Below are positions 10,208 to 20,419 of a DNA stretch of 64,000 nt, one piece after another. Source of the DNA: Brachyhypopomus gauderio (taxonomy: Eukaryota; Chordata; Actinopteri; Gymnotiformes; Hypopomidae); assembly GCF_052324685.1 (NCBI RefSeq), contig NW_027506918.1, forward strand, positions 925,964 through 989,963, read 5' to 3'. Under the pieces are notes generated by a model. It saw only the letters and a list, made by a program, of their open reading frames with translations, was not told where the DNA came from and did no database searches. Both the position numbers and the translations under genes were made by a program. How positions within the stretch are numbered: the first letter of the stretch is position 1; each line of letters begins with the position of its first letter.

Positions 10208-10562
10208 TTCCTCCAACAGCTGCTGTGCTGTTTCTCTGTAATGTCTCCTTCTGTACAAACTTCACTTTCACTTTTAGATCTTCTGTAAAAAACACAGTAG
10301 CACAGGAGAGAGTCAGTCACTGTAGTCCTTTATCCAGCTGAGGGAGTTTAGACTCCTTTCAGAAATAAGGCAGAAAGAAGTAAATGCCAGAGTTAAGAGG
10401 TTTTTATAATATTTATAACTCACTTGAACGTATAATTAATAAAGACTAGTGTGGCGTTCCAAGATTTACTTCCTCAACAAGGCCGACGTGTACAGGGAGG
10501 AGGGGCTTTGGTATAAGAGTTAATAAGCTGGTAAACATACATGATTTTTCCACCAGATGGCG
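10208..10562 (-). promoter_or_regulatory. Gene A 5' region: IRF-E, TATA-like, ETS and CTCF-like motifs
   Basis: On the minus strand AAAAGTGAAAGTGAA lies at 10275-10261 (IRF-E/ISRE-like), about 55-70 nt upstream of the ATG. A TATAAAT lies at 10417-10411, GAGGAAGT (PU.1/ETS-like) at 10475-10468, and CCACCAGATGGCG (CTCF-like, plus strand) at 10550-10562. The same ordered set occurs upstream of genes B and C. A TTTTTTACAG just upstream of the IRF-E could be a splice acceptor, in which case the IRF-E would lie in a 5' UTR exon. Motif function is inference. Confidence 0.55.
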
Positions 10563-11275
10563 ACAGAGCACCATGACTAAGTGAATCAAGCGACCCTCAG
10601 CTGTCTCATATATGAATACATATATTGTTAAAAGCTAAGACTCCTGACACTGGACTAGCATTGCAAAGTTGTTGATTTCTTATTCACAAATAAGACCTCG
10701 GTGTTCAGAGAATAGAATACAGCAGAGAGCATGCAGGACCCACATACGACCAGAGAGGGAGCTGGAGTAACTGTGTTCACAGAACCGTGTTCACACTGTA
10801 AAAGAGCAGAAACCATGAGGAGCAGAGAGTGGAGGAACAGCTCCAACAGCTACATACAGGGAGAGATGGAGATGAAAAAGAGAGCTGATGAGAGAGAGAG
10901 AGAGAGATTAATTTCATGAATCTCATTAATTTCTCATAAATTTTAATAGCAGGATTTCTACTATTTGCTACTACACCTATCCTTAACACGAGGGTAATCA
11001 ACAGAAAGAACAAAAGAAAGAAAGAGTAGCGGTCTTGGTAGACTGCACAAAGCAGTAGGCAGAACCACTCGATCCCCAGCTGTGATTCGCTGAAGCAGCT
11101 CCTATAGGAAACGGCGTTGTGCTGAGTGTGCAGGACAAAATTTTGCTTCTAAATTCGAATTGGTTGAGATTGGAGGATGCCACGCATACATTAGGCAAAA
11201 GTTAGCCCTTCGCCAATCGGGCGGTTATTTTATTATGACTGCTGTTAACACCACATGAAATGTGCGCTACACTTA
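10563..11275. other. Upstream flank of gene A, no gene seen
   Basis: Bases up to about 10920 are a diverged copy of the DNA upstream of gene C (49350-49900). The remainder has no coding potential beyond short low-complexity frames. Confidence 0.5.
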
Positions 11276-11690
11276 CATAAAGGAGGATTTAGCGGTCCTG
11301 CTGTTGGGTTGTTGCCCTCCTACGGCCCCCTCCATGTCTCCTGGTATCTGCTCCATGTTCTGGACACTGTGATGACAGACACAGCAAATCTTCTTGCCAC
11401 AGCTCACATTGATGTGCCATCCTGGATGAGCTGACCTACCTGAACAACTTCTGTGGTTTGTAGACACCACATCATGCTACCTCTATGGTGAGAGAACTGA
11501 CAAAATACAAAAGTGACCAAAACATCAGCTAGAAAGGATGAGAACAGAGAAAAGGTCTGTGGTCACCACCTGAAGAACCACTCCTATATAAGGAGGGGCT
11601 TGCTAATTGTCATTTCTACCTGTTGTCTGTTCCATTTGCACAACAGCAGGTGAAATTGATTCACAATCATTGTTGCTTTCTAACTGAACA
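11276..11690 (-). pseudogene. Tc1/mariner transposase fragment
   Basis: Minus-strand translation reads LIQDGTSM, an in-frame TGA, then [16 protein letters not shown], a helix-turn-helix of a Tc1/mariner transposase. The TGA sits where a CGA is expected, consistent with CpG decay. Bases 11604-11690 are shared with the end of the small Tc1-like MITE at 19567-19799, supporting the same family. Truncated at both ends. Confidence 0.75.
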
Positions 11691-12300
11691 GGGGTGAGTT
11701 TCCCGTAACGTTCTTAATGCTAAGTAGGCCTACTTTGTAACCTCGTACTTAAGAACATTCTTAAATTTACACTGGTTTCCCAAATGCCTTCGTAACCCAC
11801 GTCGTACTTAAACTTGTTTGTGAACCTACGAGTGGTCTGACCCTGTTGTAACTCGCTAAGTTGTTCTTAACCTGAAGTTTACGTGCAGTTCTGTCTGAAA
11901 AACAAAAGAGGCTGCTGATTATCCCTTTAAAAACGCTCCGAACTGCACATGCACGTGTGTACAAACACAAATCCATTAACAGTTAAATGTACTTTTGAAA
12001 GGGTAATTGCGTCAAGTAAATTAGATCCAATGTTTTTAGTTCAATACTGCACATAAATATACATACTAAACTGAAATTATTGTTTTCACAAAACAAACTA
12101 TTGAAATTGGTTAAACTACAACATAGTATTTATTAATTTACAGTATATGCATTTTTTTTTCCAGTGGAACAGTTGTAGAATTCAAATAATATATTGTGCC
12201 CCGAGCAATGTTTACAAATTGGCCTACTAAGCTTGTTAACTCTTAACCAATCAAATTAATTCATTAATTACTTATACATATAAGTAATCAAGATGAATGC
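11691..12300. other. Left part of the second Harbinger copy or flank; no gene
   Basis: Contains repeated TTCTTAA and TCGTACTTAA motifs that look like subterminal repeats, and a possible left end GGGTGAGTTTCCCG at about 11693. No matching right end was found, so the boundary is unproven. Confidence 0.35.
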
Positions 12301-12389
12301 TGACAATGGTGGTTATGTGGTGAACATGGCAGCTGCATAAAGAATACTGGTTCTCAACCAAAGACATCGTTAAAGAAGATGCCGTAATC

Positions 12390-12760
12390 AACATAAACAG
12401 GCAGCTCGTCTTAACTCAGTTCGGCGTCTAAGTGTGGGTCAACTTGACCTTCGTGATGATGAACTGTGTGACAGATACCGCCTGCCTAGGGAGGAGATCA
12501 TGGCTCTCCTTGGTCTCATACAGGAGGAGTTAACAAGAGGCACCAGAAGAAATGTTGCTTCAATCACACCATTCAGCTACTGACAGCACTTTGTTTTTAT
12601 ACCAGTGGTGGATGGCAGCACTCTTGGTGATGTCTACAGTCTAATCAAAGCTGCTGTGTGTAAATGTGTGTGTGCTGTGACTAAAGCTCTTCTGTGACCT
12701 GCACCAACATACATCACATTTCCAGAAACAAGGGACAAGGGATTTCCACAAACAACACCC
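12390..12760 (+). pseudogene. HARBI1-like transposase N-terminal part (second copy)
   Basis: The plus strand reads LNSVRRLSVGQLDLRDDEL, DRYRLPREEIMALLGLI, then after a stop and frameshift ALCFYTSGG and STLGDVYSLIKAAV. This is the N-terminal helix-turn-helix region of a PIF/Harbinger transposase. A tandem repeat replaces the middle of the gene at 12760-13470. The C-terminal part follows at 13472. Confidence 0.8.
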
Positions 12761-12761
12761 A

Positions 12762-13335
12762 TCCCCACACACACTCATCCCCACACACACACTCATCCCC
12801 ACACACACTCATCCCCACACACACACTCATCCCCACACACACACCCATCCCCACACACACTCATCCCCACACACACTCATCCCCACACACACTCATCCCC
12901 ACACACACACTCATCCCCACACACACTCATCCCCACACACACACTCATCCCCACACACACTCATCCCCACACACACTCATCCCCACACACACTCATCCCC
13001 ACACACACACCCATCCCCACACACACTCATCCCCACACACACACCCATCCCCACACACACCCATCCCCACACACACCCATCCGCACACATACTCATCCAC
13101 ACACACACACTCATCCCCCCACACACTCATCCCCACACACACTCATCCCCACACACACACCCATCCCCACACACACTCATCCCCACACACACACTCATCC
13201 CCACACACACCCATCCCCACACACACACCCATCCCCACACACACCCATCCCCACACACACCCATCCGCACACATACTCATCCACACACACACACTCATCC
13301 CCCCACACACTCATCCCCACACACACTCCCAGCCT
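12762..13335. repeat. CA-rich minisatellite (CCCCACACACACTCAT family)
   Basis: About 34 units of 16-18 bp alternating CCCCACACACACTCAT and CCCCACACACACACCCAT types. A higher-order block of about 190 bp ending CCGCACACATACTCATC is present twice (about 13080 and 13265). The 217-codon frame across it is low complexity. Confidence 0.95.
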
Positions 13336-13344
13336 CTTGAGCCC

Positions 13345-13471
13345 TAACTATTGGTGGTGGTGATGGTGGTGTTGGTGATGCCGGTGGTTGTGATGGTGGT
13401 GATGGTGGTGGTGATGGTTGTGATGGTGATGATGGTGGTGGTGGTGGTGGTTGTGATGGTGGTGATGGTGC
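13345..13471. repeat. GGTGGTGAT trinucleotide-like repeat
   Basis: Degenerate GGTGGTGAT/GTTGTGATG repeats lie between the CA minisatellite and the resumption of transposase coding sequence. Confidence 0.9.
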
Positions 13472-13950
13472 CAAGTGGCCTGAAGTGACTCTTTAATTTG
13501 GACAAATTCAGGAGTGTGTCAGATGGCAACTGAGGGTGCGTTTGCTGGTGGACACGTCCTGGGTGACAGTGGTTATCCACTCTGGACCTATTTACTTACT
13601 CCTGTCTTGAACCTCCAGACAGAGGCTGAAGAGAACTACAACATGGCACACCGGAGAACACGCAGTGTTGTGGAGCGAGCGTTGGGCATTTGGAAAATGA
13701 GTTTTCGGTTCCTTCAAAAGTCATCAGGGGGGCTTCTGTATTCACCAGCACAAAGCTGTGCCATAATAGTGTATGGGCTATGATTTATAACATTACAGTG
13801 CAGGCTGGCATACACGTTCCTGGTGAGGACATTGAGGAAGATGATGAGGAGTGAGGAGAAGTTCACATTCCTGCAATCTTACCAGGAATTGGGAGTGAAG
13901 GACATTATCAGGCTGGCTTGGAAACACGAATGCAAATGATTAGGGCTGTT
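13472..13950 (+). pseudogene. HARBI1-like transposase C-terminal part (second copy)
   Basis: Reads GHVLGDSGYPL, LLTPVLNLQTEAEENYN, RRTRSVVERALGIWKM, then HKSSGGLLYSPAQSCAIIV-like sequence, a TGA at about 13782, and the acidic tail in another frame. It is about 95% identical by eye to the split copy at 1-239/3083-3310 and supplies the uninterrupted reference for that insertion. Confidence 0.85.
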
Positions 13951-14310
13951 TTACTGAAAATAAAATACGGGATACAGTTTTTACGTGTAACCCATGTTTG
14001 TGTGTGTTGTTTCTTAGGGAATTAACAGACACTAATGAATTAATTGGGTACAAGTTATGCTTTTCAATGTGTTTTATTTGACTTCACTAATTAAATGCAA
14101 CAATAATTAGAGGGAGGAATAAGGAAGGAGGAATTCAATAAAATATTTGAAAATCCTTGTCCGTGCACCTTCTATACACTGTGTGAGTAGAACTGGAGTC
14201 TGGAAGAAAAATATTAATGTTAATGAAGCTGCCACAAAACTGTAAAGAATTTGAAAAATTAGATATAAAAATGAATGAGTTTGATTAGCTTTTTCTTTAT
14301 ACATCAGAGA

Positions 14311-14680
14311 TCAGTAACTTCCATTTACATTCACTATGGTTACATGGCAAAGTATCTTACCTTGTTCAGTGGGTAACATGATTGGCACAGAAATTGAGGG
14401 CCTGGATAACTGAAACTCGGCCATTGAGAGTTGTTTGGACATTATCTCAAGTTTGGCCCTCTTCAGTTCCACCAGTTCCATATGGTGCCTCTCCCTCTGT
14501 TGCACCTGTTCCTGTTTTAGCTGCAGACGCTCTTGTTCTATCTGCAGCCTTTGGCTTTCAATAGAAATGATCTTCTCACTGCATCTACATTCATTATCAG
14601 GAGCAGGTGAAGATCTTTCAGTACGTGGAGCAGAGGAAGGACCAGGAGATGAGACAGCACTGTTGGAGCGAGAAGAAGGT
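14311..14680 (-). pseudogene. Harbinger accessory (Myb/SANT-type) gene, C-terminal part
   Basis: PIF/Harbinger elements carry a second, oppositely transcribed DNA-binding protein gene. Here the minus strand reads CSEKIISIESQRLQIEQ, VQQRERHHMELVELKRAK and MAEFQLSRPSISVPIMLP, a Gln/Glu/Arg-rich helix typical of the C terminus of such Myb-like proteins. The proline/serine-rich segment upstream runs into the 33-bp repeat array. No N-terminal SANT domain is visible. Confidence 0.6.
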
Positions 14681-14682
14681 TA

Positions 14683-16398
14683 CACAGGAGATGTAGGTGG
14701 AGGTGAGGTAGGTTACACAGGGGATGTAGGTAGAGGTGGGGTAGGTTAAACAGGGGATGCAGGTGGAGGTGGGGTAGGTTAAACAGGGGATGCAGGTGGA
14801 GGTGGGGTAGGTTAAACAGGGGATGCAGGTGGAGGTGGGGTAGGTTACACAGGGGATGTAGGTGGAGGTGGGGTAGGTTAAACAGGGGATGCAGGTGGAG
14901 GTGGGGTAGGTTACACAGGGGATGCAGGTGGAGGTGGGGTAGGTTAAACGGGGGATGCAGGTGGAGGTGGGGTAGGTTAAACAGGGGATGCAGGTGGAGG
15001 TGGGGTAGGTTACACAGGGGATGCAGGTGGAGGTGGGGTAGGTTACACAGGGGATACAGGTGGAGGTGGGGTAGGTTAAACAGGGGATGCAGGTGGAGGT
15101 GGGGTAGGTTACACAGGGGGTGCAGGTGGAGGTGGGGTAGGTTACACAGGGGGTGCAGGTGGAGGTGTGGTAGGTTAAACAGGGGATGCAGGTGGAGGTG
15201 GGGTAGATTACACAGGGGGTGCAGGTGGAGGTGGGGTAGGTTAAACAGGGGATGCAGATGGAGGTGGGGTAGGTTAAACAGGGGATGCAGGTGGAGGTGG
15301 GGTAGGTTACACAGGGGATGTAGGTGGAGGTGGGGTAGGTTAAACAGGGGATGCAGGTGGAGGTGGGGTAGGTTACACAGGGGATGCAGGTGGAGGTGGG
15401 GTAGGTTAAACAGGGGATGCAGGTGGAGGTGGGGTAGGTTAAACAGGGGATGCAGGTGGAGGTGGGGTAGGTTACACAGGGGATGCAGGTGGAGGTGGGG
15501 TAGGTTACACAGGGGATACAGGTGGAGGTGGGGTAGGTTACACAGGGGATGTAGGTGGAGGTGGGGTAGGTTAAACAGGGGATGCAGGTGGAGGTGGGGT
15601 AGATTACACAGGGGATGTAGGTGGAGGTGGGGTAGGTTAAACAGGGGATGCAGGTGGAGGTGGGGTAGGTTAAACAGGGGATGCAGGTGGAGGTGGGGTA
15701 GTTTACACAGGGGATACAGGTGGAGGTGGGGTAGGTTACACAGGGGATGTAGGTGGAGGTGGGGTAGGTTACACAGAGGATGCAGGTGGAGGTGGGGTAG
15801 GTTGCACAGGGGATGTAGGTGGAGGTGGGGTAGGTTACACAGGGGATGTAGGTGGAGGTGGGGTAGGTTAAACAGGGGATGCAGGTGGAGGTGGGGTAGG
15901 TTACACAGGGGGTGCAGGTGGAGGTGGGGTAGGTTACACAGGGGGTGCAGGTGGAGGTGGGATAGGTTAAACAGGGGATGCAGGTGGAGGTGGGGTAGAT
16001 TACACAGGGGGTGCAGGTGGAGGTGGGGTAGGTTAAACAGGGGATGCAGATGGAGGTGGGGTAGGTTAAACAGGGGATGCAGGTGGAGGTGGGGTAGGTT
16101 AAACAGGGGATGCAGGTGGAGGTGGGGTAGGTTACACAGGGGATGTAGGTGGAGGTGGGGTAGGTTAAACAGGGGATGCAGGTGGAGGTGGGGTAGGTTA
16201 CACAGGGGATGCAGGTGGAGGTGGGGTAGGTTAAACAGGGGATGCAGGTGGAGGTGGGGTAGGTTAAACAGGGGATGCAGGTGGAGGTGGGGTAGGTTAC
16301 ACAGGGGATGTAGGTGGAGGTGGGGTAGGTTACACAGGAGATGCAGGTGGAGGTGGGGTAGGTTACACAGGGGATGCAGGTGGAGGTGGGGTAGGTCA
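14683..16398 (-). repeat. 33-bp coding-frame minisatellite (about 52 units)
   Basis: Tandem 33-bp units with core GGTGGAGGTGGGGTAGG. The minus strand keeps a single frame open through the whole array, giving an 11-residue repeat (TYPTSTCIPCV/L). Several higher-order blocks recur; for example, the order of ATG, ATA and GTG variants at 15060-15290 repeats at about 15840-16070. The array is an expansion of part of the Harbinger accessory gene. Confidence 0.95.
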
Positions 16399-16480
16399 GG
16401 GACTCATTCAACATGTATCCCCCCAGTGATGCCTTGGGTTGCAGTTGGGCCATGGACATAATTTTGATTTCATAGGTGGT

Positions 16481-16511
<31 letters not shown>

Positions 16512-18105
16512 AACAAAAATTGTTGACCAGGGGGGTGGCAAACGAAGATTGTTGATGGGGGGGTGGGGACGTACCGGAGCGGAGTGTTACCGGAGTACAT
16601 GTTCTGCATGGTCCTAGCACTAGATTCGTCGCTATTTAAATATTTGGTTTTAACTGTAAAAACTGGGGGGGACCAAAACCGGCTTTTGAAAAAGTGTGTC
16701 CCTGTCCCCCAATTACGTCCGTGAGTTGGGCCCAGTGTCCCCAGGGTTGTTTCCTCTTCTGGTGTGAGGGCTGTTGCAGGATAACTGAGTGGAGACTGAA
16801 AAAACTGAAAAACTGAACTGGAAGTTGCGATGCACACAGGTTTAATTAATTCCACAGTGAGGAGTGCCTTCAACACAACAGACATTAATAAATAATGGAA
16901 AAAAAAAAAAACAAAAAAAGAAAACAAGTCAACATAAACTAATCAATTCAATACACAAGTATGAACCAGGCCCTAAAACCCACTCTGCACTCCAAGCCAG
17001 CCCACTCTTGAATGACTGTTCTGCCTTTTACACACACATTAGCCCATTGGACTCAACCACCCACCGGCACGCCCGCAGTTAAGGTTTAAAATGTACAAGT
17101 TCTAAATACATTTCTCTATTTCAACTTAACTCAAACATTTTATTATTTAGTCAATATTTTAGTATGAATATAAAACATTTATTATTAAAACATTCATGCT
17201 GGAACCTTAACCCCTTTTCAGAACCATAAAAGCAGGTCCCCTCCCCCGGCTCAAACATCGGAAATGGAACATTCCACTTGTAACAACCTCCAGACTACAT
17301 TACCCATCAACCCCCTGGGCTCAGGTCCTTTGGCCTGTAGGAGGCTGCCAGCATGCTGGAACAAACAGGTAAGTTGAACTAATTTCAAAACCAACAATAA
17401 ACAGTTAAACACACATGGAATATAGTAATCCTCCACTATCAGTTGGCCACCCTGAATAGTGCAAGATAATCACAGTTGTTTATTTGTTTTTCAGAGTCCT
17501 GACAAGGTGTTTGCCACTGCAGCCCTGTGGGTACCAATAAAAGAGTCATTAAAACTTTGAGGTTGTCTTGTGTTTCTGTCCATTACAATAATTCACAACA
17601 TGGAACGTACGAGAGCTCCGTTATAGGGCTGTTGTAGATGATTGACCTCCACCACTCTTAGTCCTCTCTTTCCTGAGTTCTGCTCCCTTTCTTTCTGCAT
17701 GACTAGTGAAGTCATGACATTTATTTTTCCATCACAGATCTCTTATATCCACTGCAGGCACTTATTTTCCAGCCAATGTCTTCCATTACTGGCTTTTTTT
17801 TCTTTATTTGTTGAGCTTCCCTGAGCTTTGGAGAATAGTATGCTCTTGTCTTGTTTGCAACTCTTGTCTGCACTATGCAAGTGTCACCTGAACTGTGAAT
17901 CTCAGGAGTGGGAATGAATTTACATTAACTAAATACACTACACAGTAGAATTACAGAACATTAAAACCTTCACTTTGTAGCATGTCAGGTTATATTTGTG
18001 TACACTGTATACAATTACACATCTCAACTCCATAATGAAGATTGTTATGAAGAATAAAGTATCAATAAACATTTGATCAACTGCAGATGGAGAAGAGCAG
18101 AGGGT
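16399..18105. other. Remains of Harbinger right part and unclassified DNA; no gene
   Basis: The minus-strand frame continues for a while out of the 33-bp array, interrupted by a pure G tract at about 16483-16507. Beyond about 16860 I see A-rich runs, an AATAAA at about 17538 and no convincing exon or element ends. Confidence 0.4.
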
Positions 18106-18890
18106 TCAGCAGGAGGATTTAACAGCAGAGGAGGAGATCAGGAAAACACTTACAGATCAAACACTTAATCAGGGACAATACAGCAGAGGAGGAGATCAGG
18201 AAACACTTAGATCAAACACTTATTCAAGGACAATACAGCAGAGGAGGAGATCAGGAAAACACTTACAGATCAAACACTTAATCAGGGACAATACAGCAGA
18301 GGAGGAGATCAGGAAAACACTTACAGATCAAACTTAATCAGGGACAATACAGCAGAGGAAGAGATCAGGAAAACACTTACAGATCAAACACTTAATCAGG
18401 GACAATACAGCAGAGGAGGAGATCAGGAAACACTTAGATCAAACACTTAATCAAGGACAATACAGCAGAGGAGGAGATCAGGAAAACACTTACAGATCAA
18501 ACACTTAATCAGGGACAATACAGCAGAGGAAGAGATCAGGAAAACACTTACAGATCAAACACTTAATCAGGGACAATACAGCAGAGGAGGAGATCAGGAA
18601 AACACTTACAGATCAAACACCTAATCAGGGACAATACAGCAGAGGAGGAGATCAGAAAAACACTTACAGATCAAACACTTAATCAGGAACAATACAGCAG
18701 AGGAGGAGATCAGGAAAACACTTACAGATCAAACACTTAATCAGGGACAATACAGCAGAGGAGGAGATCAGGAAAACACTTACAGATCAAACACTTAATC
18801 AGGGACAATACAGCAGAGAAGGAGATCAGGAAAACACTTACAGATCAAACACTTAATCAGGGACAATACAGCAGAGGAGGTGATCAGGAA
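18106..18890. repeat. 58-bp tandem repeat downstream of gene B
   Basis: About 13 units of a 58-bp repeat with core GGAGATCAGGAAAACACTTA and TCAAACACTTAATCAGGGAC; some units lack AC or CAG. One further partial unit lies after the solo LTR (about 19335-19380). A single unit is present at the equivalent place downstream of genes C (38695-38745) and D (53838-53885). Confidence 0.95.
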
Positions 18891-19326
18891 TGCCACTCAC
18901 GGCTGTGACCGCCGACCGCCAGAGGGCGCCATCACCGGAATATTGACCTGCACACCTGCATCACCCACTCACCACACCCTACATAAGGACTCTTTTCTCA
19001 ACACACCAGTGCGAAGTATTGCCTCCCTGTGTTGCGTACAAAGCCGTGTTACCAAATACTCTGATATCCTGGTTACTGATCCTTGCTCTGCCCTTTTTGA
19101 TATACTCCCGTTTGCCTAGCCCCTTTTAGTACCTCTGCCAGCTGCTCTTGGACTGTTCTGGTTTTTGACTCTCCGTTTTTGCCTTGCCCTTTTGTGCTGC
19201 TGCCTGTTAACCCTACGGGGTTGTCCCGTGTTGGAACCTCTGTTTTTGAGCCTCTGTGATAAATACCCTCATTATTACTAACCTGCTAATGGATCCTTCT
19301 CTACCCTCGGGTTCGCCTCTGTTACA
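18891..19326 (+). mobile_element. Solo LTR inside the 58-bp array
   Basis: A 436-bp sequence begins TGCCACTCACGG and ends CTGTTACA, and interrupts a repeat unit. The flanks are AGGAA and AGGAG, an imperfect 5-bp duplication. It contains CCGCCAGAGGGCGCC (18916-18930) and a TATA-like ACATAAGG. TG...CA ends and the absence of coding sequence point to a solo LTR, probably of a gypsy-type element (inference). Confidence 0.65.
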
Positions 19327-19566
19327 AGGAGACCATGAAAACACTTACAGATCAAAAACTTAATCAGGGACAATAATCAGAATGATCATCACTCTTATAC
19401 ACTTGGTCTGCTGAACATTATTTATTATAGTATCATTATGGTAAGAGATTCCAGTCAGGACATCAGATCCATATTTCTCACATGTAATACATTCACATTT
19501 AGTGGACTCAATCTTTCTGATGATTCAGGTTATACAAATGTAATGATAAAGAGAAAAATATATATA

Positions 19567-19799
19567 TACTGCTCAAAAAAATAAAGGGAACACCAAAATA
19601 ACACATCCTAGATATCAATCAATAAAAATCTTTGAAATCAGTTGAAAATCTCTAATTTCTACCTGTTGTCTGTTCCATTTGCACAAGAGCAGTTGAAATT
19701 GATTCACAATCAGTGTTGCTTCCTATCTGAACACGAAGTGTGGATGACTTGGAGTTACATTGTGTTGTTTAAGGGTTCCCTTTATTTTTTTGAGCAGTG
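19567..19799. mobile_element. 233-bp Tc1/mariner-type MITE
   Basis: The inverted ends ACTGCTCAAAAAAATAAAGG and its reverse complement are flanked by TA dinucleotides (19565-19566 and 19800-19801). The interior matches the right part of the Tc1 fragment at 11604-11690. It lies in the 3' flank of gene B, within about 70 nt of the stop codon. Confidence 0.85.
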
Positions 19800-19865
19800 T
19801 ATTATTAAAATTATATATATACAGTATATATAAAAATGTTCGTTATTACATGTATGCAGATTAAT

Positions 19866-20419
19866 TCAAGGTAACATTAACTTTGCTGTTCCTGATATCT
19901 TTGCTGGTAAGATCCTCACAGGAAAGGAACTGTAATTCCAGAATAAAGGCAAAACAGAAAATGTGTCAGTAAAAGTGTGTGTGATAGTGTGCAGGTGTGA
20001 GCTGGTTAGAAGATCAGTGAATGTCACTTTCCCCCTGTCCCAGTCCAGATGAACTCTGACCCTCTGCACTTTCCCTGTAGGTGTGAGGATGTGACGTGTC
20101 TGTCCTGGGCAGCGTGTCCAGTATTGACCAGTGAATTTACAGTAGTTCAGACTCCACACTGACTCCCAGAACCTCCCTCCCTTTCTCCATTCAGACTCTC
20201 TAATTACACCCAGTACCCAGTCATCACTGTCTCCAACATCAACATCCCAGCAGTGTGTCCCTGAGTTAAAGCCCTCAGAGCCCAGGACAAACGCATACAC
20301 ATCAAATCTCTCTGGATTATCAGGAAGCAGTGATTTGTGTGGTCTGAGTTCTACAGTAGTGAGAGCATCAGACAGGTGGAGTTCTGGATGTGCAGTGTTG
20401 GGGTCCAGAGTAACAGGGT
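19866..20419 (-). CDS. Gene B exon 6: B30.2 domain with altered C terminus
   Basis: 554 nt from a CCTCAG acceptor. [25 protein letters not shown] and [10 protein letters not shown] are present. Compared with A, C and D, eight bases are missing just before the stop. The usual VTVEQQS ending becomes GTAKLMLP, with the stop shifted 3'. The change affects only the last residues, so the fold should survive. A 2-residue insertion (FSV) also sits before LPLFWNY. Confidence 0.92.

Noticed and set aside
10208..10258. N-terminal extension [17 protein letters not shown] of the RING exon
   Set aside because: The first codon is TTG, not ATG; the same is true in B and C. The ATG at MAAT has good context, so the upstream part is treated as 5' UTR.
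12694..13347. 217-codon His/Thr/Pro-rich ORF
   Set aside because: Pure translation of the CA-rich minisatellite.
15802..16461. 219-codon plus-strand ORF (GCRWRWGRLNR repeats)
   Set aside because: Shadow of the 33-bp minisatellite on the strand opposite to the transposon accessory gene.
16483..16507. Long pure G tract (also C or G runs near 21567, 29401 and 55410)
   Set aside because: Could suggest G-quadruplex sites, but homopolymer lengths in such tracts are unreliable in assemblies and no further structure supports function.
11693..16800. Complete Harbinger boundaries for the second copy
   Set aside because: A candidate left end (GGGTGAGTTTCCCG) was seen but no inverted partner or 3-bp duplication was found on the right.
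18106..18890. Possible CRISPR-like array
   Set aside because: Units are contiguous 58-bp tandem repeats without unique spacers, in a vertebrate genome.
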